A stretch of 33,591 nt of DNA from Verrucomicrobiota bacterium (GCA_030605125.1 JAUWBD010000032.1:1-33591); one strand, 5' to 3'. Shown: positions 17,493-26,395, counted from the first letter of the stretch. Program-made: numbers and translations. The notes: generated from the sequence alone by a model not told the origin.

Positions 17493-18356
17493 TTGCGAAG
17501 CAGTTCTCTGCATCAGGCCTTTGTGGGATCAATACTAGTGAACACTGGAGATATTCAATATTATAGCAAAACGCCAGCGCCAGAGCATGCTACTGGTGAC
17601 ATCTGGAGGGGGTTGCCGTCTACTGGTTTGTGTAAGCGGCCGACTTGCACTGGGGTTGTCATTTCGCCTGCTTGCGATCTTGCCAACTGTAAATCGGAGG
17701 TTGTCACTTACTTGCCTGTCGTTAGCATTGCCGAATACTACTCAAGTGCTGCCAGTTATATGGAATACAGGCCTGCTTTGAATAGTTGTTTGAAAGAAGC
17801 GGGCATGGATAGGTTCTCAGACTACGTCGGCTTGGAGCGGGTCCCTACGCCACAGGACATAGATGTGTTGTTCGCCCAAGTCGAAGCCGGCAACATTAAG
17901 AACAAAATACATGAGACGCGGGTCGTAAAAGGTCTTCAATGCTTGAAGCGGGCGCTGGAGTTGGACGTTAAGCAGAATGACTGGAACGATTTAAAGGTAT
18001 TTTTTGGAAGTAGGAAATTTGAAGAAACGCTTGCAGGAGTAATTACTAATTCCCAACGGCCTGATTTGCATTTCCTTCCTGCAGACAAGGAAGATCCCGA
18101 GTGGAGCGCTATACCGTTTCACTCGGTCGCTTTGTTGCGTTATCCGATAACTATCCCAATAGAGATTCTTAACGACGCGTCTCGAGCGTCCTCGCAGGCT
18201 GCATTAGAAAAAAACCTTCCCGTTAAAATCTTACGTCTACGTGAGGCGTTCACGGGAGATTTGACAAGCAGATTCGCCGCCCTTTTCGCTAGAGTAGGCT
18301 CCCCGGATTTTACGCCGAGTAATATCGAAACCATTAAAAGAGAAGTTTTCGCATGA
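17493..18356 (+). CDS. Hypothetical protein, first gene of a helicase operon (accessory island)
   Basis: A 287-residue protein that I do not recognise. The N-terminus reads SLHQAFVGSILVNTGDIQYYS, and the most striking block is GVVISPACDLANCKSEVVTYLPVV (quoted in parts: ISPACDLANCK, VVTYLPVV), with two Cys and an Asp that could be a metal or catalytic site. No membrane segment or signal peptide is seen. The only upstream start is TTG at 17493 (GTG at 17523 and 17538 are alternatives), just 15 bases after the nrdA terminator, so its own promoter is missing or the start has been disturbed. It overlaps the helicase start by ATGA, which implies translational coupling. G+C is visibly lower than in nrdA, a sign of transfer. 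Confidence 0.7.
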   Translation: MRSSSLHQAFVGSILVNTGDIQYYSKTPAPEHATGDIWRGLPSTGLCKRPTCTGVVISPACDLANCKSEVVTYLPVVSIAEYYSSAASYMEYRPALNSCLKEAGMDRFSDYVGLERVPTPQDIDVLFAQVEAGNIKNKIHETRVVKGLQCLKRALELDVKQNDWNDLKVFFGSRKFEETLAGVITNSQRPDLHFLPADKEDPEWSAIPFHSVALLRYPITIPIEILNDASRASSQAALEKNLPVKILRLREAFTGDLTSRFAALFARVGSPDFTPSNIETIKREVFA

Positions 18357-20695
18357 TGTTCGCATACCTTGCAGTGCCTCAGAAAACTTGTGGGTGGCTG
18401 CTTTCGTCTGCGCCAAGGCGACAAGCCATATCTCGGAATTTAGGGCCTTTAGTCGGACAATCGAGCCTATCGACAGGAGTATTGGCGGTCGGCCCAATAA
18501 GGCTCGCAGGCATTGCGAAGCATTCACTGTTAGTCCTTTGGCATCAGGATTACATTACTGGCGAGGGGTTTGAACATTGGGGTATAGCGAAGCTTAGTGG
18601 GGAGGATGGGCTACTTAACGAACCCGAGATTTGTGATGAGGTTTTCGAGCGCTTTCTAGCTGTAGCCGATGCTCGCTTGCAGGGACTGCTGCTAGACGAC
18701 CGATTTATTCACCGTAGCTTCGGAGATGATCTCCATACATGTCTGGCTGGGCGTGGTGATTCAGCCCGTCGGTATAGTTTAGCCTACTGCGATCGTTCAT
18801 TGCGAATCGGCACCGTTCGCGCACCGGCACTAACTTCTATCGGCCCAACTGAGGCTATTTACGAGGTGGCAGTGCGCCGGCTTGCTGATCAAAGGGCACG
18901 ATTGGAGTCGGCAATCGTCGCGGCAAATGAATTTCTTTATTCGGCTCATCGGCGGCCTAACATCGATTCGGCTAGCTATGCTGAACTGCGCCAAGCTTTT
19001 CATCAGGCGGGCAAAGTATCTGAGCCGATTCATGGGCCAGTTGCTGTTGTCCCTTCTTTAGGTGAGCTTGATGATAACGCGGGTGGACTGGATTACAGCG
19101 GGTGGATCGCTGCGAATAGTCCTCTTAGCGCTGCACAGCGAGCCATCCTTGAGCAAGATGTTATCTTGCGTCAGCCTCTTCGGATTTTGGGGCCTGCTGG
19201 TTCCGGCAAGACGCTTCTCATGCAACTTTTGGCCATTCGCCGATTGGTGGATGCGGAAGAGAAGAAGGCTTCATGCGTAATCCTATTCATAGTTCATAAT
19301 CAAGCGATGGCCGAGATGGTGTTTTCTCGATTCATTGACCTTGGTGTTTCTCGTTTCCTCGAGGGGGTCGACAGAAAGCTAAGTGTGATGACGCTGAGCG
19401 GTTATTGCCGAGAGGTGCTTGCCGACGACGAGGTTCCAGTAATCGACGTCGATGCTGCTGAGACCAAGAGGTTTCAACTGGCAATGGTGCTAGAGAACCT
19501 TAGGAAATTGTTCAAAGAGTATGATGGGAAATTAGATGATCGTGAGCACTATCCGCTAATACGACAGATTTATCAGAAAGCAGACCTCCAAGGAGTTTTT
19601 GCGGAGATTTTAGTGGCTGAGTTTGGTATCGCTATCAAATCGAGGGGCCTAAACTACGACAAAGAAAAGTATGTATACTCCGAAGCCCCTCTTAGTAGGC
19701 TCCATTCGATTTTAACTACCGCTGAGCGAGATTTCGTATTTGATGTTTTTGTTAGTTATTCGCGTTTTATAACTGATGAATCTGGGTTGCTCGACCCTGA
19801 TGATTTGGCGATCACCATGCTGTCTCGGTTGCGGACGCCGCTATGGCAAATAAAGCGGAAGAAAATTGGCTTCGATTTCGTGTTCATCGATGAAACGCAG
19901 CTCTTCAATGAGAATGAGAGGAGACTATTTACGCTCCTAACCAAGGGAACTGCAAATCATGTTCCTGTCGTTTTAGCCTTGGACGAAGCTCAATCTCTTA
20001 GTCAGTTGTCAATAGCGGGCTTCGGAACGATGGGAATTCAATCCCTCGCTGATGAATCTCTTAGCACCGTTTTTCGTAGCACGGTTTCCATACTAAAGTT
20101 GGCCTTTTTTGTTATCCAGCGTTCGACTGATCTATTTGGTCCCGAATTTCCTGATTTCACGCGAAGTGCAGCTTCAATAATTTCTGACGACCATCGCCTG
20201 GCGCAGCCCCCTATTATCAGGTGTGGCGGACAACTAAGGGGGCCTCTTGGTAAAACAGTGATCAAGGTCGCAGGCGAGCTTAGGTCTGCGAATCTACGGC
20301 AGGTGGCTGTGATTGTTCATACTGAGCGCTATTGGGATAACATCATTGCGGAATTACGAGCGTCTAGGTTGCCTCTGCTCGTCCTATCCACCCGGGGGGA
20401 AAAAATTGACCCCACTCAAGCGCTCATTGTGGTTAGCAAACCAGAGTTCGTTGGTGGCCAAGAGTTCGATGCTGTTATCGCTGTTGGACTCGAAGAAGGA
20501 CTTGTTCCCCCGCAAGTAAGTGGACAAGACTCACTCCAAGCAGGGCTGGAGCAGCGTGCGCTCCGTGAAATGTATGTAGCGTTCACCCGCGCTCGTTATC
20601 GACTGGTTGTGCTTAACTCGACGGGCTCACATCTTACGCCGGTTCTACGAGACGCAGTGAAAGCTCAATTGATATTGCATGCTAAAGCTCCCTAG
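18353..20695 (+). CDS. UvrD-like SF1 helicase with novel N-terminal region
   Basis: A 780-residue protein. Residues 1 to about 255 form a region I do not recognise. From about 262 on it is an SF1A (UvrD/Rep-like) helicase: GPAGSGKT (Walker A, 280-287), FVFIDETQ (motif II, Asp513, DETQ instead of DEAQ), VVLALDEAQ (motif III), VFRSTVSIL (motif IV), VGGQEFDAVIAVGLEEG (motif V) and MYVAFTRARYRLVV (motif VI). The core is complete and probably active. It starts inside the stop of the preceding gene (ATGA overlap), so the pair should be expressed together. Helicase plus small unknown partner on a low-GC island resembles anti-phage modules such as Gabija or helicase-DUF2290, but the partner does not match a nuclease I know. 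Confidence 0.85.
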   Translation: MMFAYLAVPQKTCGWLLSSAPRRQAISRNLGPLVGQSSLSTGVLAVGPIRLAGIAKHSLLVLWHQDYITGEGFEHWGIAKLSGEDGLLNEPEICDEVFERFLAVADARLQGLLLDDRFIHRSFGDDLHTCLAGRGDSARRYSLAYCDRSLRIGTVRAPALTSIGPTEAIYEVAVRRLADQRARLESAIVAANEFLYSAHRRPNIDSASYAELRQAFHQAGKVSEPIHGPVAVVPSLGELDDNAGGLDYSGWIAANSPLSAAQRAILEQDVILRQPLRILGPAGSGKTLLMQLLAIRRLVDAEEKKASCVILFIVHNQAMAEMVFSRFIDLGVSRFLEGVDRKLSVMTLSGYCREVLADDEVPVIDVDAAETKRFQLAMVLENLRKLFKEYDGKLDDREHYPLIRQIYQKADLQGVFAEILVAEFGIAIKSRGLNYDKEKYVYSEAPLSRLHSILTTAERDFVFDVFVSYSRFITDESGLLDPDDLAITMLSRLRTPLWQIKRKKIGFDFVFIDETQLFNENERRLFTLLTKGTANHVPVVLALDEAQSLSQLSIAGFGTMGIQSLADESLSTVFRSTVSILKLAFFVIQRSTDLFGPEFPDFTRSAASIISDDHRLAQPPIIRCGGQLRGPLGKTVIKVAGELRSANLRQVAVIVHTERYWDNIIAELRASRLPLLVLSTRGEKIDPTQALIVVSKPEFVGGQEFDAVIAVGLEEGLVPPQVSGQDSLQAGLEQRALREMYVAFTRARYRLVVLNSTGSHLTPVLRDAVKAQLILHAKAP

Positions 20696-20831
20696 GGGCT
20701 GCCACAGCGGTTCGAACGGGCGAGACGGGGGACACGGTTCGATCTGGGGAGATAGTTTAGTCCAGGTCTATAGGGTGCACATTCAGGACAAATGCTGTAA
20801 TCCTAACGAATTGCACTAAGAGTTCTTCATC

Positions 20832-21755
20832 TTATGCTAGATACCGCTTTTCCATTTCTTCGATCATCCGCATGAGTTCGATATTTGGGATCTGAGGGCG
20901 GGGAGGCCGAGATCTTATTCGCTCCCATGCTTGGATGTATTCAGTAAAAATCTTCTTTCCGATCAGTTCCTGCGCTCCCCAAGGCGATAATACGTGGCAC
21001 CTGAGCTCATTTTCATCCGCCCCGACCATTCGACTCGCGAGATACTTAACTACTCTGTCCCGCGTTATCAAAAGAACAGGAGTTTTGTTTTTATGCCCTT
21101 TAAAGGCACATCGCCGCCAGTGCTGAATTAGTGAGAAGTCCCAAGCTACATTCCTTATGTCTTGGAGTGTCCTCTTTTTTAACATTCTCCCTGGGTGGCT
21201 CGGGGAGAAGAGAAGGTTTGCAAATAGGAACGCTGACGATCCAAAGCGGAACTTGGTCTCCATCCATTTGATGAGCGAAATGACGGCCACTTCTGGATCG
21301 AAATTTTCCTTCGTAATCAATGCGATCTTTAGTGCGAGAATGTAATTAGCGAGATAATCTGTTCCTTTATCCTCAAATAACTCGGCCTTAGGGACGTCTT
21401 TCACCGGTTCTAAATCTTTGATCGACGATGTATCTAGTCGGGCCGATCGGCCTACCGCAAAGTCGACCCATGCATTGGGATCGCAATTGTCCGCTCGGTA
21501 GAACTGAAGGAAATCATCTAATGCCTCTTTGCCTCCCTTGTGACTGGCGTATTCACGAAGGGATGAACCGTATTGGAATCGGATTTTAGCAATTTGGCAA
21601 AAAGCCATTACGGCTGCTGCCCAACGATAGTCGGCCTGTTGGGGAATCGGTGGGCAATAATCGCGCGCTAGAGCAGTTATACGGGTGTAGACGTTTCTAT
21701 CTAATATAGCAGTGAAATCCCTAAGTCTACGGGAGAAGTGGTATTGCGGCCGAGC
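20832..21755 (-). pseudogene. PIN-like protein gene, 5' end removed by the RAYT/REP element
   Basis: About 307 residues remain open. The frame continues upstream to a TTG at 21815, but those codons read the REP sequence (ATKRGLTP), so the true start is lost; no ATG occurs in the first 68 codons of the extended frame. The remaining protein begins PQYHFSRRLRDFTAILDRNVYTRI (in parts: FTAILDRNV, VYTRI). The spaced acidic motifs ILDRNV, RNVAWDFSLI and LLITRDRVV resemble PIN-type nuclease folds. It is convergent with the helicase operon, 136 bases away, and has the same low G+C, so it probably belonged to the same island. Without a start it is likely inactive, though expression from the TTG cannot be excluded. 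Confidence 0.6.
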
Positions 21756-21757
21756 CG

Positions 21758-21783
21758 AAGGGGTCAGGCCGCGTTTTGTTGCA
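21758..21783. repeat. Left REP of the RAYT element
   Basis: AAGGGGTCAGGCCGCG followed by TTTTGTTGCA is the reverse complement of the repeat at 22764-22787 over 24 bases. It truncates the PIN-like gene. Confidence 0.88.
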
Positions 21784-21844
21784 GAATCGGCCGGTTTTTG
21801 GACATAACACCCCAACTGCTTCTCCTGGACCCACTTTCCCCACC

Positions 21845-22783
21845 ATGGCCCGCAAACTCCGCATCCAGTTTTCCGGCGCGATCTACCACGTCATCAACCG
21901 CGGCAACTACCGTCGCGACCTCTTCCTCAGCCCCGGCGAGGCCAAGGCATTCCTCGACACGGTGAAGGAGGCGAAGGAACGCATGGGTTGGCGCGTCCAT
22001 GCCTACGCTTTGATGCGCAACCACTACCACTTGGCCATCGAGACGCCCGAACCCAACCTCGTGCAGGGCATGCATTGGCTGCAGACGACTTGGGCCAGTC
22101 GCTTCAACCGCTACCGCCAGGAAAGCGGGCACCTTTTTCAAGGACGCTACCGGGCTATCCTGCTCGAGGACTCCGCCGTGCTCGGCAAGGTCGTGGACTA
22201 CATCCACCTGAACCCGGTGCGGGCCAAGATCGTGCCTCCGGAGCAGGTGAAAAGTTATCGTTGGAGCAGCTTGAGCGGGATCGTGCGCGGAGAGGCTTGG
22301 GTGGACGATGCCGGTTGGCGCGCAGGTGGGCGTTTCGGCAAGAGCGCCGAGGACCGCAAAGCCTACGAGGCCTACCTAATCGAGGTCGGCCAAGATGAGG
22401 CGCGCTGGGAAAAACTTGGCCTCAAAGCCTTGTCCAAAGGGTGGGCGATCGGGACCTCGGGCTGGCGGCGCAGCTTGGCGAAAGAGCACGCGCAGTTGGC
22501 GCTCAATCCGGGGCTTGAGAGCGCGGAGGTGCGCGAGATGCGTGAGCTCGTCTGGGAGCAGGCGGTGCGCGAGGGCCTGCATGCGCTGGGGAAGGAAGAG
22601 GAGGCGCTTCTCAGCAAGCCCTTCGTGCTCCCGTGGAAGCTAATGCTCGCCGACCGTGTGCAGCGCGAGGCGGGGGCCTCGGTCGCCTGGCTCGCCCGCC
22701 GCCTCCAGCTCGGGCACGAGTCGTCTCTGCGCAGTCGCTTGTGCAAGCTCCGCAAGCCGGATTTGCAACAAAACGCGGCCTGA
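21845..22783 (+). CDS. REP-associated tyrosine transposase (RAYT, TnpA_REP)
   Basis: A 312-residue Y1 transposase of the RAYT group, single-strand HUH enzymes that act on REP sequences. It starts MARKLRIQFSGAIYHVINRG; the HUH motif is RNHYHLAIE (His60, His62), and the catalytic Tyr is probably Tyr119 in VDYIHLNPVRAKI. The C-terminal extension (about 130-312) looks like the DNA-binding tail of longer RAYTs. The stop codon lies inside the right-hand REP, so the last residues (QQNAA) are repeat-encoded. High-GC codon use matches the chromosome rather than the low-GC genes to the left. Inverted REPs on both sides fit an active or recently active element. Confidence 0.92.
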   Translation: MARKLRIQFSGAIYHVINRGNYRRDLFLSPGEAKAFLDTVKEAKERMGWRVHAYALMRNHYHLAIETPEPNLVQGMHWLQTTWASRFNRYRQESGHLFQGRYRAILLEDSAVLGKVVDYIHLNPVRAKIVPPEQVKSYRWSSLSGIVRGEAWVDDAGWRAGGRFGKSAEDRKAYEAYLIEVGQDEARWEKLGLKALSKGWAIGTSGWRRSLAKEHAQLALNPGLESAEVREMRELVWEQAVREGLHALGKEEEALLSKPFVLPWKLMLADRVQREAGASVAWLARRLQLGHESSLRSRLCKLRKPDLQQNAA

Positions 22784-22875
22784 CCCCCTTACGCCCCCCT
22801 TACGCCCTCGCAACAAAACGCGGCCTGACCCCCTTACGCCCTCTGACCCCCTTACGCCCTCCCCCTTACGCCCTC
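22764..22875. repeat. Right REP cluster of the RAYT element (two full, two partial copies)
   Basis: TGCAACAAAACGCGGCC followed by TGACCCC at 22764-22787 is the inverted match of the left REP. A second copy follows at 22810-22841, then shorter CTGACCCCCTTACGCCCT and CCCCCTTACGCCCT pieces. CCCCTTACGCCC is the shared tail. The decay from full to partial copies suggests repeated slippage or transposition. Confidence 0.88.
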
Positions 22876-22883
22876 GTGGGGGG

Positions 22884-23226
22884 CCGCGCTCGTTGGCACG
22901 ACGCCAATCGAAAACCGGGGTATCTTCCCGACTTAAATTGCGACGCGAGTTGGCCGGGAAATCCTTGGCAGGGAGTTGTTGTCGAGCTATCTCCGCGGCG
23001 TCCGCATCAGGCGTGCGAGTATCTTTCGGAGATAAACGCATCTCAAATCGGCGGCTATCCCTGCTGGGTTCAAGATGCCGCCTATCCTGAGTGCCCTGAG
23101 TGCAAACGAACGATGACTTTTATCGCCCAGCTCGATAACAACGCATTTCCCGCACACGAAGGCATCTACTACGCTTTTCTTTGCCGCCCCTGCCAAGTCA
23201 CCGCGACCAGTTACCAGCAGACGTAA
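22884..23226 (+). pseudogene. C-terminal fragment of a YwqG/DUF1963-like protein
   Basis: About 110 residues continue an open frame that comes out of the REP cluster (ATKRGLTPLRP...). The real protein part is recognisable at its end: QIGGYPCWVQ, YPECPECKRTMTFIAQLD, then YYAFLCRPCQVTATSYQQT. The order GG-P-W-x-Q, CPxC, M-x-F-x-x-Q-L-D and a second CxxC resembles the C-terminus of DUF1963-type proteins with a zinc-ribbon-like pair. No own start codon or N-terminal domain is present, so the 5' part was lost when the RAYT/REP element arrived. Family assignment is from memory and moderate. Confidence 0.55.
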
Positions 23227-23292
23227 GAAGGCCAAGTCTGGAACATAGGGCGACTGTAAGCGAAGCCGTGAAACGCCGCGGGAGCTCAGGCC

Positions 23293-24144
23293 TCAGTCCG
23301 GCCAGTGCCCCTCGCTGCGATAGCGCGCCGGGCTCACGCCAAACCGTGCGTGGAACAAGCGGTAGAAATGCCCCACGTTCTCGAAGCCACAGTCCGCGAT
23401 GATATCCGGAATCTTCCGCTCCGTGCCCACGAGTTGCTGCGCCGCAAAGCCCAGCCGCGCGTCGTTGAGCAGCTGCGTCGGGGTCTTGCCCAAGTGCTTC
23501 TGTGCGCTACGCGCCAGGTGCTCGCCGCTGTAGCCGGCAAGCTCGACCAGCGCCGCCACGCCACCCTGAAACACCCGCGGCTCCTGGACCCGCTGGCGGA
23601 GTTCGAGCAACCATGCGGGGACGGACTTCCCTTTCGACTCTCGCCCCGCCTGGTCCAGCAGAGCCAGCACAGGCAGAAGCGCCGCCTCCACCGCCAGCGC
23701 GTCAGCCCGCGCACCGAGCAGCGCGCGCGTCATTTCGCGGATCGCAGCAAAGGCCGCCGCGGACGGTCGATACTCGCGCGCCGCCACCGCCCGCGCCGCG
23801 AAGAGCACCGGCCGCCGCCCGAAATGGCGCGCGTGCAGGCGACGCCAGATCGCGGAGCGGAAGGCGAAATTCGTGAAGACAAAGGGCGCGCGCGTCGCCT
23901 CCAGTCCGTGCACGTCCTCCGGCCGCACGAGCACGATATCCCCCGCGCGTAGCGGACGCGCCTCGCCGTTCACATGGTGCAAGCCCTCGCCTTCCTCCAC
24001 CCAGAAAAGCTCGTGAAAATCGTGGTCATGCAGCCCGGCGGCCGCGTGCACGGTCGGGAAGGTCCAGCGCCGCAGCTGCCCGCTGTCGCCCGCGGGAAGG
24101 CCTTTGAGGGAAAGTCGCCGGATCAAAGCAGCGTAAGTGGGCAT
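23293..24144 (-). CDS. AraC-family regulator with N-terminal cupin
   Basis: A 283-residue transcription regulator. The N-terminal part is a cupin-like sensor (DHDFHELFWVEEGEG, LRAGDIVLVRPEDVH), usually binding a sugar. The C-terminal 100 residues have two helix-turn-helix units: VAALVELAGYSGEHLARSAQ and IPDIIADCGFENVGHFYRLF, followed by FGVSPARYR. It is divergent from the GH92 gene with starts about back to back, so it most likely controls that gene. The ATG at 24144 is chosen because the cupin begins soon after and earlier in-frame sequence looks non-coding. Confidence 0.9.
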   Translation of the reverse strand: MPTYAALIRRLSLKGLPAGDSGQLRRWTFPTVHAAAGLHDHDFHELFWVEEGEGLHHVNGEARPLRAGDIVLVRPEDVHGLEATRAPFVFTNFAFRSAIWRRLHARHFGRRPVLFAARAVAAREYRPSAAAFAAIREMTRALLGARADALAVEAALLPVLALLDQAGRESKGKSVPAWLLELRQRVQEPRVFQGGVAALVELAGYSGEHLARSAQKHLGKTPTQLLNDARLGFAAQQLVGTERKIPDIIADCGFENVGHFYRLFHARFGVSPARYRSEGHWPD

Positions 24145-26395
24145 CAAGTGGCGACAGGGACACAAGCCCGGAAACACGCTAGCATACGGCTTCCTCCTCC
24201 CGCTCATGTGCGCCGCCCCGCTCCGCTCCCCCGCCGAACCCGCACCCGCCCCCGGCCGTGCCGACGACGTTGATATGCGCATCGGCGTGCTCGAGCGAGG
24301 CAACAGCACGATCGGGCCCTGCCTGCCCTTTTCCTCGGTCCTGCCTGGCCCGGACACCCTCGACGGCGGCTACGACGGCTACGCCGCCGACCGCTCCATC
24401 GTGGGCTTTAGTCAATTGCACGTAAGCGGCGTGGGCTGGGGTCAATACGGCAACATCCTCGTCGCCGCGCAAATCGGCCGATCAATCGCCCCCTTCGCGA
24501 TCAGCTCCACCAAGTCCGAGGAGCGCGCCGAGCCCTTCGCCTACGAGGTCTTGCTCGACCGCCACGGCATCCGCGTCGAGCTCGCGCCCACCCGGCGCGC
24601 CGCGCTCTATCGCTTCACGTTTCCGCCCAGCGCGGAGGCGACGCTGATATTCGACCTTTTCCACTCCATCGCCACCACCGTCGTGCCGCGCATGGGCGGC
24701 GGTGTGCTGGGCGGCGTGCTGCGCATCGGCCCGGACGGGCGAAGCGTGAGCGGCCACCGCGTCTATCGCGGCGGTTTCAGCGCCACGGACTACCCCGTGT
24801 ATTTTCACGCGGAGTTCGACCGTCCCGCGCGCCAGCTCGGCGTCTGGCGCGGCGACACCCTGCACGAGGGCCTCGCCGAGATCAGCGCGAGCGAGGGCGA
24901 ACGCATCGGTGCCTGCCTCAGCTGGCCCACCGGGACCGGCGGCGAGGAGGGCGCCACGCCTCCGAGCGTGCAGATGCGCATCGGCATCTCGCTGCAGAGT
25001 CTCGCACAGGCGCGCCGCTACCTGACGGAAGAAATTCCCCACTGGGACCTCGCGACGCTGCGCGCCGCCGGTCGGGCCGAGTGGGACCGACGGCTCGGCG
25101 CGATCCGCCTCCGCGCGGACAGCCCGGACCAGCGCGCGTTTTTCTACACCTCGCTTTTCCGCTGCATGACCACGCCGCGCGACCGCAGCGGTGAGTTCAC
25201 GCGCTTCGACCCCAAGGTGCCGATGTGGGACGACCATTACGCGCTCTGGGATACTTGGCGCACGCTCTTCCCCCTACTCGCGCTCATCCGGCCCGACGTC
25301 GTGCGCGACACGCTCGCGTCCTTCGTCGAGCGCCAGCGCGTCGATGGCATCGTCAACGACGCCTTCATCGGCGGCGCGAACAACCCCGCCGAGCAAGGAG
25401 GCAACAGCGTCGATTGCGTGATCGCCGACGCCCACGCCCGCGGCGTGCGGGGCGTGGACTGGGCTCCCCTCTACGCATTGATGAAGCACAACGCCGAGCG
25501 GCGCCGCCTCGGCTGCGCGGACCCCGCGCGCAATCCGCACCAGGAGCACTATCGCCAGCACGGCTGGATCCCGGCCGGGCTGATGAATGTGTCCTACACG
25601 CTTGAATACGCCTACAACGACTACCTCACCTCCCGTCTCGCCGAGGCGCTGGGCGATACCGTGCACGCGGCGAAGTATCGCGAGCGCTCGACCCGATGGC
25701 AGGCGCTGTGGAATCCCGCGCTGGAGAGCGACGGCTTCCGCGGCTTTATCGCGCCCAAGGACGCCGCCGGCCAGTGGCTGCCCTGCGACCTCAAGGCCTA
25801 CCCGGGCTCGTGGAAGCCCTACTTCTACGAGGCCAACTCCTGGACCTACTCCTTCAATCCGCCGCACCAACTCGGTCGGGTCGTGGAGTTGATGGGCGGT
25901 CCGGAGGAGACGGCGCGCCGCCTCGAGCACGCGTTCGCCCATTCCTATTTTGGGATGTATAACGAGCCGGCCTTCCTCATGCCGCAGATGTTTCACCACG
26001 CCGGGCGGCCCGACCTCGCGAGCAAGTGGCTGCGCCACACGATCGAGAACAAGTTCACGCGTTTCGGGTATCCGGGCGACGACGACAGCGGCGCGATGGC
26101 CTCGTTCTACATTTGGGCCACGCTCGGCCTCTTCCCCAACGCGGGTCAGGACTTCTACTACCTGAACCGTCCCCTCGTGCCCGAGGCGGTGATCGAGCGG
26201 CCGGAAGACGGCGCGCTGACGATCCGCCGGCTCGGCGGAGGCGCCTACGTGCGGGCGGTGTGGCTAAACGGCCGCGCCCACTCGCGCTCTTGGCTGCGCC
26301 ACGCCGAGATCGCCGGCGAGACGGAGATCGTGTTTGAGACCAGCGACGAAGTCGGCGATTGGGGCCGCGCCGAGCCACCGCCTAGCCTGCGCTGA
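24137..26395 (+). CDS. GH92 family alpha-mannosidase, probably exported
   Basis: A glycoside hydrolase of family 92 (752 residues from the GTG at 24137; an ATG at 24206 gives 729). GH92 enzymes are calcium-dependent exo-alpha-mannosidases that trim N-glycans or yeast mannan. Typical blocks: an N-terminal beta-sandwich, MWDDHYALWDTWRTLFPL, the YEANSWTYSF region, FAHSYFGMYNEPAFLMPQMF, and GYPGDDDSGAMASFYIWATLG with the catalytic acidic cluster near Asp648. From the GTG start the N-terminus (basic, then LAYGFLLPLMCAA) can serve as a signal peptide, which fits an exported enzyme; from the ATG it could not. That start overlaps the divergent araC start by 8 bases. The AraC regulator next door suggests sugar-controlled expression. 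Confidence 0.9.
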   Translation: MGIKWRQGHKPGNTLAYGFLLPLMCAAPLRSPAEPAPAPGRADDVDMRIGVLERGNSTIGPCLPFSSVLPGPDTLDGGYDGYAADRSIVGFSQLHVSGVGWGQYGNILVAAQIGRSIAPFAISSTKSEERAEPFAYEVLLDRHGIRVELAPTRRAALYRFTFPPSAEATLIFDLFHSIATTVVPRMGGGVLGGVLRIGPDGRSVSGHRVYRGGFSATDYPVYFHAEFDRPARQLGVWRGDTLHEGLAEISASEGERIGACLSWPTGTGGEEGATPPSVQMRIGISLQSLAQARRYLTEEIPHWDLATLRAAGRAEWDRRLGAIRLRADSPDQRAFFYTSLFRCMTTPRDRSGEFTRFDPKVPMWDDHYALWDTWRTLFPLLALIRPDVVRDTLASFVERQRVDGIVNDAFIGGANNPAEQGGNSVDCVIADAHARGVRGVDWAPLYALMKHNAERRRLGCADPARNPHQEHYRQHGWIPAGLMNVSYTLEYAYNDYLTSRLAEALGDTVHAAKYRERSTRWQALWNPALESDGFRGFIAPKDAAGQWLPCDLKAYPGSWKPYFYEANSWTYSFNPPHQLGRVVELMGGPEETARRLEHAFAHSYFGMYNEPAFLMPQMFHHAGRPDLASKWLRHTIENKFTRFGYPGDDDSGAMASFYIWATLGLFPNAGQDFYYLNRPLVPEAVIERPEDGALTIRRLGGGAYVRAVWLNGRAHSRSWLRHAEIAGETEIVFETSDEVGDWGRAEPPPSLR

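Noticed and set aside
20712-20745. GGTTCGAAC and GGTTCGATC look like tRNA T-loops and could mark an attachment site
   Set aside because: No paired T-stem, acceptor or anticodon arm can be drawn around either; probably chance.
21758-22875. CRISPR-like array in the repeated CCCTTACGCCC region
   Set aside because: Units are adjacent, uneven and REP-derived, with no unique spacers and no cas genes.
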